Source: BOKV01 sp041739465
GTDB taxonomy: Bacteria; Pseudomonadota; Alphaproteobacteria; Rhizobiales; Rhizobiaceae
NCBI GenBank assembly: GCA_041739465.1
Contig: JBGSNX010000008.1
Location: 62,001-126,000, forward strand
Length of the DNA stretch: 64,000 bases
Direction: 5' to 3'
The notes under the pieces were generated by a model. That model did not search any database. It had not been told where the DNA came from and was given only the letters and a program-made list of their open reading frames with translations. Below are positions 51,539 through 60,301 of this stretch, one piece after another (the first letter of the stretch is position 1; the number at the start of each line of letters is the position of its first letter). The position numbers were made by a program, and so were the translations under genes.

Positions 51539-51922
51539 CTACGCAGCCCGGTCGGTTGCGAAAATTCCAGCTTCGTTCAGCTTGAACGTAAGTGTCTTTC
51601 GGTTGAACGGCTTCATCAGGAAACCGTTGGCGCCAGAGCGCTTTGCACGGGTCATCTCGGGCACCAGCATCTCGCTGGTGCAATAGAGAATCTTGCAATT
51701 TTCTGCGCCGGGCATGCGAACCACGTCCTGAATGACGTCAATGCTTTTCACGCCCGGCATGTCCCAATCGAGCAGAACAGCATCGGGCATGTTGGCGCGG
51801 CATGTCGCCAGCACTTCATCGCCGGTTTCGGCCTCAACCACGACAAATCCCATGTCTTCCAGCAGGCGGCGGGCCACCTTGCGGATAACCGGCGAATCAT
51901 CGGCAACCAGAATGATCTTCAT
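51539..51922 (-). CDS. Single-domain response regulator (CheY-like receiver)
   Basis: 127 residues. Receiver residues are all present: Asp8/9 pair in VADDSP, phospho-acceptor Asp52 in LLDWDMPG, Thr/Ser near 82 and Lys104 in MKPF. No output domain. Position beside ctrA suggests a cell-cycle or motility role (for example as a phosphate sink or DivK/CpdR-like partner), but it does not look like DivK or CpdR by sequence. A perfect CtrA box lies 123 bp upstream. Confidence 0.85.
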   Translation of the reverse strand: MKIILVADDSPVIRKVARRLLEDMGFVVVEAETGDEVLATCRANMPDAVLLDWDMPGVKSIDVIQDVVRMPGAENCKILYCTSEMLVPEMTRAKRSGANGFLMKPFNRKTLTFKLNEAGIFATDRAA

Positions 51923-52226
51923 GACTTCGTCTCCTGCGACCCGGTCTTTCGCGCCGGGTTTCCGCTTCTTCCAGCAGCGTAAGGTGGTTTCTCGAATATT
52001 TCCTTATTCACGGGGCCTCTGGAGCGGCAACAATGCAAAGAGCGTTAATGCCGGGTTAACGGTCGCGGTCTGGCGCATCAGCCTCGCCAGTGAAATGTGC
52101 ATCGCCCTGTGTGCGAATGCACATCCAGCGCAGATCGGGTGGGCTATCTGTTGATCATCGGCAAGGGCAAAAATGCTCTTGCGACAAACCAGCCGGGAGG
52201 ACCGGCTAACCCAAAGGACTACCGCC
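51923..52226. promoter_or_regulatory. Divergent promoter region with perfect CtrA box
   Basis: 304 bp between the receiver gene and the small secreted protein gene. TTAA-N7-TTAA at 52045-52059 is a perfect CtrA consensus. Otherwise I see no gene. Confidence 0.6.
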
Positions 52227-52511
52227 ATGACCCGCATTCGCACCATCGCCCTTGCAACTGCATCGCTTGCCCTTGCAGCTTCCGTTTCCGCCACGCCAGC
52301 CAATGCCGGTGGCAAGCAGCTCGGCGCAGCCCTCCTTGGCGGCTTCGTCGCCGGAGCCATCATTTCGCATGCCACCAACAGCCACGCCTACAACAATGGC
52401 TACGGCGTTGTTTACCAGCCGTCCTACCAGAAGTGCTGGTGGCAGAAGCAGTTTGTCGGCTACGACTATTACGGCAACAAGGTGTTCCAGAAGGTGCAGG
52501 TCTGCGGCTAA
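52227..52511 (+). CDS. Small secreted protein of unknown function
   Basis: 94 residues with a signal peptide (TRIRTIALATASLALAASVS, NAG-GK). The mature part has a glycine/alanine-rich helix (LGAALLGGFVAGAIISH) and a tail rich in Tyr and Gly with two Cys (QKCWWQKQF, VQVCG), giving a likely disulphide. No family recognised. The ATG at 52227 has AAAGGA upstream. Confidence 0.7.
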   Translation: MTRIRTIALATASLALAASVSATPANAGGKQLGAALLGGFVAGAIISHATNSHAYNNGYGVVYQPSYQKCWWQKQFVGYDYYGNKVFQKVQVCG

Positions 52512-52531
52512 GGCTGAGGCCTGAGGCTTTT

Positions 52532-52553
52532 CCCTCTCCCCCTGGGGAGGGGG
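52532..52553. terminator. GC-rich hairpin after the secreted-protein gene
   Basis: CCCTCTCCCCC-T-GGGGAGGGGG with a short TTA tail, 21 bp after the stop. This CCTCTCCCC-type palindrome is frequent in alphaproteobacterial intergenic DNA and may act as terminator. Confidence 0.55.
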
Positions 52554-52630
52554 TTAAATCCGGAACTGCCATTCACCATTTCCCATTGCCCCCGCACTGA
52601 AAACGCCCCTTTGGTGCAGGCGGCAATTTC

Positions 52631-52687
52631 CCGGTCCCGCAGCCTTGGTCAGTCAACGCCCCTGATGACCAAGGCTTGCGGGACCGG
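52631..52687. repeat. Long imperfect hairpin, about 20 paired bases per arm
   Basis: Left arm 52631-52651 and right arm 52666-52687 pair along their length apart from one bulged base; the loop is 14 nt. Core arms are GGTCCCGCA / TGCGGGACC and CCTTGGTCA / TGACCAAGG. It lies upstream of the glycine riboswitch and is not part of it. Possibly an intergenic palindromic repeat of the RIME type. Confidence 0.75.
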
Positions 52688-52768
52688 ATTCATTTCAGTC
52701 CACACACTCGTCGCTTTACGAATCATCCTGGCCGCAATACTATTGCGCGTCAGCCCGGAAACCGGAAC

Positions 52769-52976
52769 GGATCGCGGGAGAGGATGGCAAGGCAAGTCGC
52801 CAAGCCGTCGCCGAAGGTGAAAACGCCCATAATCTCTCAGGCAAAAGGACCGTGATCCGAAACGACACTCTGGAAAGTCGAATGGCCCCGGCGGTCATTC
52901 GCGCCGAAGGTGTAAGTTGACGCCATGAATGGAGATGGTGGCAGCGAGTCTCTCAGGCTTCCAACAGAGGGGCAGG
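52769..52976 (+). promoter_or_regulatory. Tandem glycine riboswitch
   Basis: Two glycine aptamers in series. Aptamer 1 (52769-52858) closes GGATC/GATCC and contains GCGGGAGAG, CGCCGAAGGTG and ATCTCTCAGGCAAAAGGACC. Aptamer 2 (about 52866-52976) contains GCGCCGAAGGTGTAAG and GTCTCTCAGGCTTCCAACAGAGG. It lies just upstream of gcvT and should switch on gcvTHP when glycine is in excess. Confidence 0.95.
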
Positions 52977-53047
52977 CATAAGACGCGGGCGCTCCCGCGG
53001 TGTGTCTGCATGCGCGTGCCGCAACCCTTGCAAGTTGGAATAGGCCT

Positions 53048-54130
53048 TTGAAAACAACTCCCCTGCACGATCTGCACACCGCGCGAGGTGCCAAATTTGG
53101 CCCTTTTGCCGGCTACCAGATGCCGCTTTTCTATCCGCTGGGTATTCTGGCAGAGCACCGTCACACCCGCGCGGCATGTGGGGTGTTTGACATCAGCCAT
53201 ATGGTTCAGGTCGAAGTCTCGGGGAAGGATGCCGCAGCCTTTGTTTCGCGACTGTGTCCCTATGATGCGCAATCACAGCCTGAAAAACGCGCCCGCTACA
53301 GTTATTTCCTCAATGACGCAGCCGGCATCATCGATGATCTTATCGTTTCAAGGTTGGCCGACGACCGGTTTATGATCGTTTGCAATGCCGGATGCGCCGA
53401 CAAGGACTGGGCGCACATGCAAGCGCATATTGCAGGTTTTGCCGTCGAACTTGAAAAGCGCGACCGCGCCTTCCTTGCAATCCAGGGGCCGAAAGCCGAA
53501 GCTGTTCTCCAGAGCGCAGGGCATGATTTTCGTGCAATGAATTTTCTGGACGTTGCCGAACTGCCCGGTGACATATTCGTGTCGCGCTCCGGCTACACCG
53601 GGGAAGACGGATTTGAAATTGCGCTGCCATCTGGCGGAGCAACAGAATTTGCCTCAGCGCTGCTCGAAAATCCCGATGTTGAAATGATCGGCCTTGGCGC
53701 GCGGGACAGTCTGCGGCTGGAGGCAGGGCTGCCGCTCTATGGGCAAGACCTTGGCGAAGAAATCACGCCTCTGGAAGCGGGCATCGCCTGGGCCATTCCA
53801 AAATCGCATCGCAGTGGAGGCACCTTTGTGGGGGCAGATGCCCTCGCCCGGGAATTTGCGCAGGGGCGAAAGCGCAAGCGGATTGGCTTGCGACCGCAAG
53901 GCGCCGCCCCCGTTCGGGCCCATGCCACGATCCTGGATGCAAATGGCCGAAAAGTCGGCGAGATCACCTCGGGCGGTTTCGGGCCGACCATTGACAGGCC
54001 AGTGGCGCTTGGATTGATCGACATTGACGCGCAGATGCCGTTACACGCCGATTTGCGCGGCAGGCTGGTTTTGCTCGACGAAGCGAAACTGCCATTCGTT
54101 TCGCACCGTTACAAGACAGCAAACAATTGA
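53048..54130 (+). CDS. gcvT: Glycine cleavage system T protein (aminomethyltransferase)
   Basis: Transfers the methylene group of aminomethyl-lipoyl-GcvH to tetrahydrofolate and releases ammonia. About 360 residues from the TTG at 53048 (KTTPLHDLHTARGAKFGPFA), the normal N-terminus of the family; GGAATAGG lies upstream. Motifs include FDISHMVQVEVSG and GLGARDSLRLEAGLPLYG. First gene of gcvTHP behind the riboswitch. Confidence 0.93.
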   Translation: MKTTPLHDLHTARGAKFGPFAGYQMPLFYPLGILAEHRHTRAACGVFDISHMVQVEVSGKDAAAFVSRLCPYDAQSQPEKRARYSYFLNDAAGIIDDLIVSRLADDRFMIVCNAGCADKDWAHMQAHIAGFAVELEKRDRAFLAIQGPKAEAVLQSAGHDFRAMNFLDVAELPGDIFVSRSGYTGEDGFEIALPSGGATEFASALLENPDVEMIGLGARDSLRLEAGLPLYGQDLGEEITPLEAGIAWAIPKSHRSGGTFVGADALAREFAQGRKRKRIGLRPQGAAPVRAHATILDANGRKVGEITSGGFGPTIDRPVALGLIDIDAQMPLHADLRGRLVLLDEAKLPFVSHRYKTANN

Positions 54131-54147
54131 TTTCAAAGGAGAATACC

Positions 54148-54516
54148 ATGGCACAAACCCTTTTCACCAAGGACCATGAATGGATAAGCGTTGACGGTGA
54201 CACAGCCACAGTCGGCATCACCAACCATGCACAGGAACAGCTCGGCGATCTCGTTTTCGTTGAACTGCCAGCAACCGGCCGCAAGCTGGCCAAGGGCGAG
54301 GAAACCGTCGTCGTTGAATCAGTCAAGGCTGCGTCCGATGTCTATTCACCGGTTTCCGGTGAGGTCATCGCGGTAAATCCCGACCTTGGTGGCGATCCGG
54401 CATTGGTCAACCGCGAAGCGGAATCGGGCGGGTGGCTATTTAAGCTGAAGATCGCAGACAAAGGCGAACTTGAAGGATTGATGGATGCCGCCGCCTACCA
54501 AGCAATGATTGCCTGA
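54148..54516 (+). CDS. gcvH: Glycine cleavage system H protein
   Basis: Lipoyl carrier of the glycine cleavage complex, 122 residues. The lipoylated lysine is Lys60 in VVVESVKAASDVYSPVSG. The ATG at 54148 follows AAAGGAG. It lies 17 bp after gcvT and 14 bp before gcvP. Confidence 0.96.
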   Translation: MAQTLFTKDHEWISVDGDTATVGITNHAQEQLGDLVFVELPATGRKLAKGEETVVVESVKAASDVYSPVSGEVIAVNPDLGGDPALVNREAESGGWLFKLKIADKGELEGLMDAAAYQAMIA

Positions 54517-54530
54517 AAAGGATACTGAAG

Positions 54531-57326
54531 ATGCCAAACAGCTTCACTGATCGCCACATCGGGCCAAACCTCAACGACACCCGCGAAATGCTGGCAAGCA
54601 TTGGCCTGCCGTCGCTGGAAACCCTGATCTCCCGAACCGTTCCGGCAACCATTCGCCTTGGCCGGGATCTGGAAATTCCCGAAGGCATCAGCGAGCATGC
54701 GGCACTGGCCGAACTTGCGGAAAAATTCTCCGGATGGCCGAAGGTGAAAGCCATGATCGGCCAAGGTTATCATGGCACTCTCGTTCCGCCTGTGATCCAG
54801 CGAAACCTGTTTGAAAATCCCGGTTGGTACACTTCCTACACACCCTACCAGCCGGAAATCAGCCAGGGCAGGCTGGAAATGCTGTTCAATTTCCAGACAC
54901 TGGTTTGCGAGCTGACCGGCCTTCCGGTGTCAAACGCCTCGTTGCTGGATGAGGCCACTGCAATTGCGGAAGCTGCCGCCATCGCCTTTCGCCACCACCG
55001 TGAAAAACGAAGCCGCGTGGTCGTTGCCAACACCTTGCACCCGCAAAGCATCGACGTTTTGAAGACGCGCTGCGAACTCATCGGCATCACCATTGATTGC
55101 GAGGGTATCGATACCAGTACCGCAGCGGTGATCGTGCAATCTCCCGACACGTTGGGAGAGATTCCGGACCTTGCAAGCCTGTCAAAGGCGGCGAAAGCGG
55201 CCGGCGCGCTGCTCATCGTGTCAGCTGATCCGCTGGCGCTGCTGCTCATGCCGCCGCCGGCCTCGCAAGGCGCGGACATATGCGTTGGTTCGATGCAGCG
55301 CTATGGTGTTCCGATGGGCAATGGCGGCCCGCATGCCGCATACATGGCGGTCAGCGCCGAACTGACCCGCCTCATACCGGGGCGATTGGTAGGACAGTCG
55401 GTTGATGTGTCTGGAAAGCCGGCTTACCGTTTGGCTTTGCAGACACGTGAACAGCACATTCGCCGCGAAAAAGCGACTTCCAATATCTGCACCGCCCAAG
55501 CCCTGTTGGCAAACATGGCCGCGGCCTACGCCGTCTGGCATGGCCCTCAAGGCCTGGTCGCTATCGCAACAAAGGTGCACGCACTCGCATCGCGCTTCCA
55601 TCGTTCGCTGGCAAAGTCAGGTATAAAGCCGACTAATAATATATGGTTCGACACGGTTACGGTCGATGCCGGAGAAAAGGCCGGGGGCATTGCCGCTGCT
55701 TGCCGTGAAGCTGGAATCGCGATCCGCGAGGCAAGGGACAACCATCTGTCAGTGGCTTTTGACGAAACCAGTAGCGAGGCAGAACTTGCGGCCCTGTGTA
55801 CTGCGTTCGGCGTTCCGATGCTGGCCGAAGCAAAATCGCCGTTGGCAGCTGGCGCGCGAGACGGAAACTTCCTGACACAGGAAGCATTCCACCAACACCG
55901 CAGCGAAACGGCGATGACGCGCTATTTGCGCAAACTGATGGACATGGATCTGGCACTCGACCGGGCGATGATCCCGCTTGGCTCCTGCACCATGAAACTC
56001 AACGCTGCTGCAGAAATGATGCCGGTAAGCTGGCCGCAGATCGCCGATGTCCACCCGTTCGCTTCATCGCACTGGCGCGAGGGGTATGATTCAATGATTG
56101 CTGATCTTGATTTGTGGCTGAGCGAAATCACCGGTTTTGCCAAAGTCTCCTTCCAGCCAAACGCCGGCAGCCAGGGCGAATTTGCCGGCCTGCTTGCAAT
56201 CCGCCGCTACCATGACAGCCGTGGCGACAAACAACGCGATGTCTGCCTCATTCCCTCTTCGGCCCATGGCACGAACCCTGCGTCCGCGCACATGGCCGGA
56301 ATGGATGTCGTCGTGGTCGGCTGCGATGCCAATGGCAATGTCGATCTTGCCGACCTCAAGGCCAAGGCGGCGGAACATGCGCAAAGGCTCGCTGCATTGA
56401 TGATCACCTACCCCTCCACCCATGGGGTGTTCGAAGAGGACATCGTCGACATTTGCCGTGTCGTTCACGAGCATGGTGGACAGGTCTATCTCGACGGCGC
56501 AAACCTCAACGCGCTGGTCGGCCTCGCGCGGCCAGGAGATTTTGGCGCCGACGTTTGCCACATGAACCTTCACAAGACCTTCTGCATTCCGCATGGCGGC
56601 GGCGGCCCCGGCGTTGGCCCCATTGGCGTTGCGGCCCATCTGGTGCCGTTCCTCCCCGGCCATGTCAGCGAGGGAACCAGCTATGCGGTCTCCGCCGCGC
56701 CGCAGGGCTCTTCTTCCATCCTGCCAATCGTCTGGATGTACATCCGGATGATGGGCGGCAAGGGCCTGACGCAAGCGACCCGCATGGCAATACTCAACGC
56801 CAACTATATCGCCCGCAAGCTCGAGCCGCATTTCCCGGTGCTCTACCATGGCCGCAACGGATTTGTGGCGCATGAATGCATTCTCGACACCCGCCATTTC
56901 AAGGACAGCACCGGCATCGGCGTTGAAGATATTGCAAAACGGCTGATCGATTACGGGTTCCACGCGCCAACCATGAGCTGGCCGGTTGCCGGGACTTTGA
57001 TGATCGAGCCAACCGAATCGGAGCCTAAGGCTGAACTCGACCGCTTCATCGCAGCAATGGTGGCCATCCGTGGTGAGATTGCAAAGGTGGAGAGCAGCGA
57101 GTGGCCAAAGGGCGCCAACCCGCTCTCCATGGCTCCCCATACCGCCGATGCGGTGCTGGCAGAGGCTTGGCCGCATGCATGGTCACGCCAGCAGGCGGCA
57201 GACCCGGCAGGCCATGGTTTTGCCTCCAAATACTGGCCACCGGTTGGCCGCGTTGACAATGTCCATGGCGACCGCAATCTTGTTTGCGCCTGCCCGCCAA
57301 TGGAAGCCTATGCCAAGGCGGGGTGA
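54531..57326 (+). CDS. gcvP: Glycine decarboxylase (P protein), single-chain
   Basis: 931 residues, the fused alpha-beta form. It decarboxylates glycine with pyridoxal phosphate bound at Lys682 in NLHKTFCIPHGGGGPG. Other family motifs are DRHIGPN near the start, GYHGTLVPPVIQRN, and SAHGTNPASA. Completes the cytoplasmic GCV complex with GcvT, GcvH and a lipoamide dehydrogenase encoded elsewhere. Converges with chpT, 3 bp apart. Confidence 0.97.
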   Translation: MPNSFTDRHIGPNLNDTREMLASIGLPSLETLISRTVPATIRLGRDLEIPEGISEHAALAELAEKFSGWPKVKAMIGQGYHGTLVPPVIQRNLFENPGWYTSYTPYQPEISQGRLEMLFNFQTLVCELTGLPVSNASLLDEATAIAEAAAIAFRHHREKRSRVVVANTLHPQSIDVLKTRCELIGITIDCEGIDTSTAAVIVQSPDTLGEIPDLASLSKAAKAAGALLIVSADPLALLLMPPPASQGADICVGSMQRYGVPMGNGGPHAAYMAVSAELTRLIPGRLVGQSVDVSGKPAYRLALQTREQHIRREKATSNICTAQALLANMAAAYAVWHGPQGLVAIATKVHALASRFHRSLAKSGIKPTNNIWFDTVTVDAGEKAGGIAAACREAGIAIREARDNHLSVAFDETSSEAELAALCTAFGVPMLAEAKSPLAAGARDGNFLTQEAFHQHRSETAMTRYLRKLMDMDLALDRAMIPLGSCTMKLNAAAEMMPVSWPQIADVHPFASSHWREGYDSMIADLDLWLSEITGFAKVSFQPNAGSQGEFAGLLAIRRYHDSRGDKQRDVCLIPSSAHGTNPASAHMAGMDVVVVGCDANGNVDLADLKAKAAEHAQRLAALMITYPSTHGVFEEDIVDICRVVHEHGGQVYLDGANLNALVGLARPGDFGADVCHMNLHKTFCIPHGGGGPGVGPIGVAAHLVPFLPGHVSEGTSYAVSAAPQGSSSILPIVWMYIRMMGGKGLTQATRMAILNANYIARKLEPHFPVLYHGRNGFVAHECILDTRHFKDSTGIGVEDIAKRLIDYGFHAPTMSWPVAGTLMIEPTESEPKAELDRFIAAMVAIRGEIAKVESSEWPKGANPLSMAPHTADAVLAEAWPHAWSRQQAADPAGHGFASKYWPPVGRVDNVHGDRNLVCACPPMEAYAKAG

Positions 57327-57329
57327 GCG

Positions 57330-57974
57330 CTAAGCCTTTGCGGCTGAGAAGATCACGCTTTCCCCGATAAGGGTTGCGCCCACTTCGAAGCCAGCCGCTT
57401 CCGCAAGTTTCAGCGCATACAGCGGCTGAACCGCGTGTGCGTCCAGCGGGTCGGTAAACTGGCCATTGAGCAGGGCCAGGAAGGTTGGGGGAACCCGGGC
57501 GGTTGGCCCGGTGGCGGTCACCGCAAGTTTTGCATTGCCGTTGGGATCGGTGATTTCCACTTTTACAACGCCGCCGCGTGGCACTGCGCCCATGGCAACC
57601 AGAATGAGGTTCAACAACAGTTTAACCTGGTTTTTGGGCATCAAAGCCCGCTGCCCGTGCCATTCGAGACTGGTCTTCTTTTCATTGGCAAAATAGCCGC
57701 GCGCAACGCTTTCAGCATCGCCCGTGTCGATGTCAGCACCAGCCGACCCTGCTGCACCAAAGGCGATGCGAGCAAACATCAATTTGGCCGAGGCATTGGC
57801 CGATGATGTGCGAATGAGCGCAAAAGCCATTTCGCGGGTCTCCGCGTCCGCGCCTTCTTCCATCAGTTCCAGCCCGTTGGCGATGGCGCCGACTGGCGAG
57901 ATGATATCGTGGCAGACCCGGCTGCACAGCAGCGCTGCCAGATCGAGGGCGCTGGTTTCAGGCAGTTTTTGCAT
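57330..57974 (-). CDS. chpT: Histidine phosphotransferase ChpT
   Basis: 214 residues. The phospho-accepting His22 is in SRVCHDIISPVGAIANGLEL, a sequence specific to ChpT and close to histidine-kinase dimerisation domains; the C-terminal half is a degenerate ATPase-like domain. ChpT passes phosphate from CckA to CtrA and CpdR. The ATG at 57974 has AAAGGAGAGC upstream. Its target ctrA in this window carries the TAG. Confidence 0.94.
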   Translation of the reverse strand: MQKLPETSALDLAALLCSRVCHDIISPVGAIANGLELMEEGADAETREMAFALIRTSSANASAKLMFARIAFGAAGSAGADIDTGDAESVARGYFANEKKTSLEWHGQRALMPKNQVKLLLNLILVAMGAVPRGGVVKVEITDPNGNAKLAVTATGPTARVPPTFLALLNGQFTDPLDAHAVQPLYALKLAEAAGFEVGATLIGESVIFSAAKA

Positions 57975-58107
57975 GTCTGCTCTCCTTTGGCCCGGTACGG
58001 GCGCGACATTTGTTTGACGGCAGCTTCACAACCATAACGGATCGGATGCCTGAGCAAGCGAATCACTTGGCGGCAACAACGCCACCAACATGGTTTTGCC
58101 TCTTTTG

Positions 58108-58122
58108 GTAAACCTTCTGTAA
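58108..58122. promoter_or_regulatory. CtrA-like box upstream of eipA
   Basis: GTAA-N7-GTAA (58108-58122), two T-to-G changes from the TTAA-N7-TTAA consensus, 79 bp before the eipA start. Brucella eipA is reported to be directly regulated by CtrA. Confidence 0.4.
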
Positions 58123-58200
58123 ATGGATTTCATCGCATTATCGCAATCATGCGTGCGGCTGTCGCTTGCGCGCCAAGTTCCTTTCGGAGGATCGCGAACC

Positions 58201-58803
58201 ATGCACATCGCCAAGAACGCAATATTGAACGCAATTCGGCTGCCAGCCTTTGCAGCAGCAGTAATGGCGATGTTCCTCGCCATCATGCTCAAGCCGGAAA
58301 CGGCGCGAGCGCAAGCCACCGAATTCTACACAATTCAGGAAGTGATCGACGCAGGCCACGGATTTTTCGGCGAAACATCCGGCGTGATCGCCACAGCCAT
58401 TGAAAATGTTTTTGCCAAGAACGGCATGCCAAACGGCTACATCCTCGGCGAAGAGGCAGGCGGCGCATTCATCGGCGGCTTACGCTATGGCGAGGGAACG
58501 CTTTCGACCAAGAATGCCGGCGATCACAAGATTTACTGGCAAGGCCCTTCGGTCGGCTGGGATTACGGTCTCGATGGCAATCGCACCATGATGCTGGTCT
58601 ACAATTTGCCGGACGTGGACTTTGTCTACAACCGCTTCTTTGGCGTATCGGGCTCGGCCTATGCCATTGGCGGCGTTGGCGTCACCGCCCTGACCCGGCA
58701 AGGGGTGAACGTCATCCCGATCCGCACCGGGATCGGCGCGCGGCTTGGTGTCAATGTCGGATACCTCAAGATGAGCAGACTGCCCAAAATCAACCCATTC
58801 TGA
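58201..58803 (+). CDS. eipA: EipA-family periplasmic protein (DUF1134)
   Basis: 200 residues with a signal peptide (AFAAAVMAMFLAIMLKPETA, ARA-QA). GHGFFGETSGVIATAIENVF and GLRYGEGTL, then GPSVGWDYGLDGNRTMMLVYN, are the DUF1134 motifs. In Brucella EipA supports envelope integrity and virulence. The ATG at 58201 follows GGAGGATCGCGAACC. Confidence 0.9.
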   Translation: MHIAKNAILNAIRLPAFAAAVMAMFLAIMLKPETARAQATEFYTIQEVIDAGHGFFGETSGVIATAIENVFAKNGMPNGYILGEEAGGAFIGGLRYGEGTLSTKNAGDHKIYWQGPSVGWDYGLDGNRTMMLVYNLPDVDFVYNRFFGVSGSAYAIGGVGVTALTRQGVNVIPIRTGIGARLGVNVGYLKMSRLPKINPF

Positions 58804-58829
58804 TCGACCGGGAACATCGACGAGGTTTA

Positions 58830-58851
58830 AATGGCGCGGCAACGCGCCATT
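58830..58851. terminator. Hairpin after eipA
   Basis: AATGGCGCG-GCAA-CGCGCCATT, perfect 9-bp stem, 27 bp after the eipA stop; T-run weak. Confidence 0.55.
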
Positions 58852-58948
58852 GCCGCTTTAAGGTTAACAAGTTGAATGCATGGCGCTCGCGTGCCAATCA
58901 TGCGATATTCGGCCAATTCCCCAAGGTAACGCATTTCGGAGCGCACCG

Positions 58949-60250
58949 GTGCTTGAAGCTGTCCTCTATTTCATCCTCGGTTTCCTAGCGGCAGCGCTCA
59001 TCGCTTTGATGGTTTCGCCAGCAATCTGGAACCGCGCCGTGGTGCTGACGCGCAAGCGGATCGAGGCTTCGGTGCCGCTCACCCTCAACGAGATCCAGGC
59101 GGACAAGGACCAGTTGCGCGCCGAATTTGCAATGTCGACACGCCGCCTTGAAATGAGTGTCGATGAGCTGCGCGAAAAGGCCTCGCGGCAGGTGATCGAA
59201 GTCAACCGCAAACGCGATGAATTGGCAAAGCTTGCAGAAGAGAGCCGCGAGCGCATCCAGACCATTGGCGAGCTGGAAGCAAGGGCTTCTGATCTGCGTT
59301 CGCAATTGCGCGAGCGCGAAGAGCGGCTTTCCGTCACCACCCAGCGCCTTGAGGAAACACGCACAAAGCTTGAAGAACGCGCCCTGGAACTGGAAAACCT
59401 GCGCATGCGGGTTTCGGAAGCCGAAACAGATGCTGACAGCCGCCGCATCGAGATGGTTGCCAAGCAGACTGTTGTGGATTCGCTTGCCGACAAGGTTGGA
59501 GATTCAGAACAGCGTGAGCGGGCGATACGCATGGAATTTGCAGCCCTGAAAGAACAGCACAACAGGGCCATGGCAGATCTGGAGCGCGAGCGCGCCCGCA
59601 ACGAAAACATGGCAACACGCATCGCACGGCTTGATGGTCAGGTTGGCGAGCGTGACGAGAAACTCAGCAAGCGCGAGCGCGACCTTGCCCGCGCCCGCGA
59701 CACCGCTGGATCAGACGAAGCTGCCAGCGCTGAAATTGCCCACGAACTGGTGCAGGAAAAAGCCCGGAACGTGGAACTTGCGGCGAAACTTGCCAAGACG
59801 ACGCTCCAGATGGAAGCGCTTCTCAGCGACGCATCCAATGACAATGTCGAAAAGGCCATGGCCTCGATGAACGACGACCGCGCAAGGCTTGAGCGCGACC
59901 TTGCCGCCGTAACTGCCGAACGCGACCAGTTGCGGGAAAATGTCGGGGGGCACGCCCGCGAAAAGAGCCGCGACTGGGAAGTGGAACGCCGCGAGAACGC
60001 CATTCTGCGTGAGCGCATCAACGACATGGCAGCTCAGGTGACCGCAATGACGGCGGCGCTTGAAGGCGAAGGTTCGCCGATCAACACGATCCTTGCCAAA
60101 TCGTCGCGCATCGACCGGATGCCGATCACCAGTATCAGCACCAAGGCTGGTGCCAAAGGCGGCAATAAAGACGATAATGCACAGCCGGTTACACTGGCCG
60201 AGCGCATTCGTGCGCTGCAGGATTCCGCCCGCCAAGGCAAGGCCCGCTAA
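58949..60250 (+). CDS. Membrane-anchored coiled-coil protein
   Basis: About 433 residues from the GTG at 58949 (GGAG seven bases upstream). A single N-terminal helix (VLYFILGFLAAALIALMVS) is followed by about 300 residues of charged heptads, then a low-complexity region. It resembles RmuC-like or other structural coiled-coil proteins only in general layout. Function unknown. Confidence 0.7.
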   Translation: MLEAVLYFILGFLAAALIALMVSPAIWNRAVVLTRKRIEASVPLTLNEIQADKDQLRAEFAMSTRRLEMSVDELREKASRQVIEVNRKRDELAKLAEESRERIQTIGELEARASDLRSQLREREERLSVTTQRLEETRTKLEERALELENLRMRVSEAETDADSRRIEMVAKQTVVDSLADKVGDSEQRERAIRMEFAALKEQHNRAMADLERERARNENMATRIARLDGQVGERDEKLSKRERDLARARDTAGSDEAASAEIAHELVQEKARNVELAAKLAKTTLQMEALLSDASNDNVEKAMASMNDDRARLERDLAAVTAERDQLRENVGGHAREKSRDWEVERRENAILRERINDMAAQVTAMTAALEGEGSPINTILAKSSRIDRMPITSISTKAGAKGGNKDDNAQPVTLAERIRALQDSARQGKAR

Positions 60251-60301
60251 TAACTGGCAAGCGCTTTGCCGTGCCGGGTCAAATGCCCTATCTTTGGCAA
60301 C

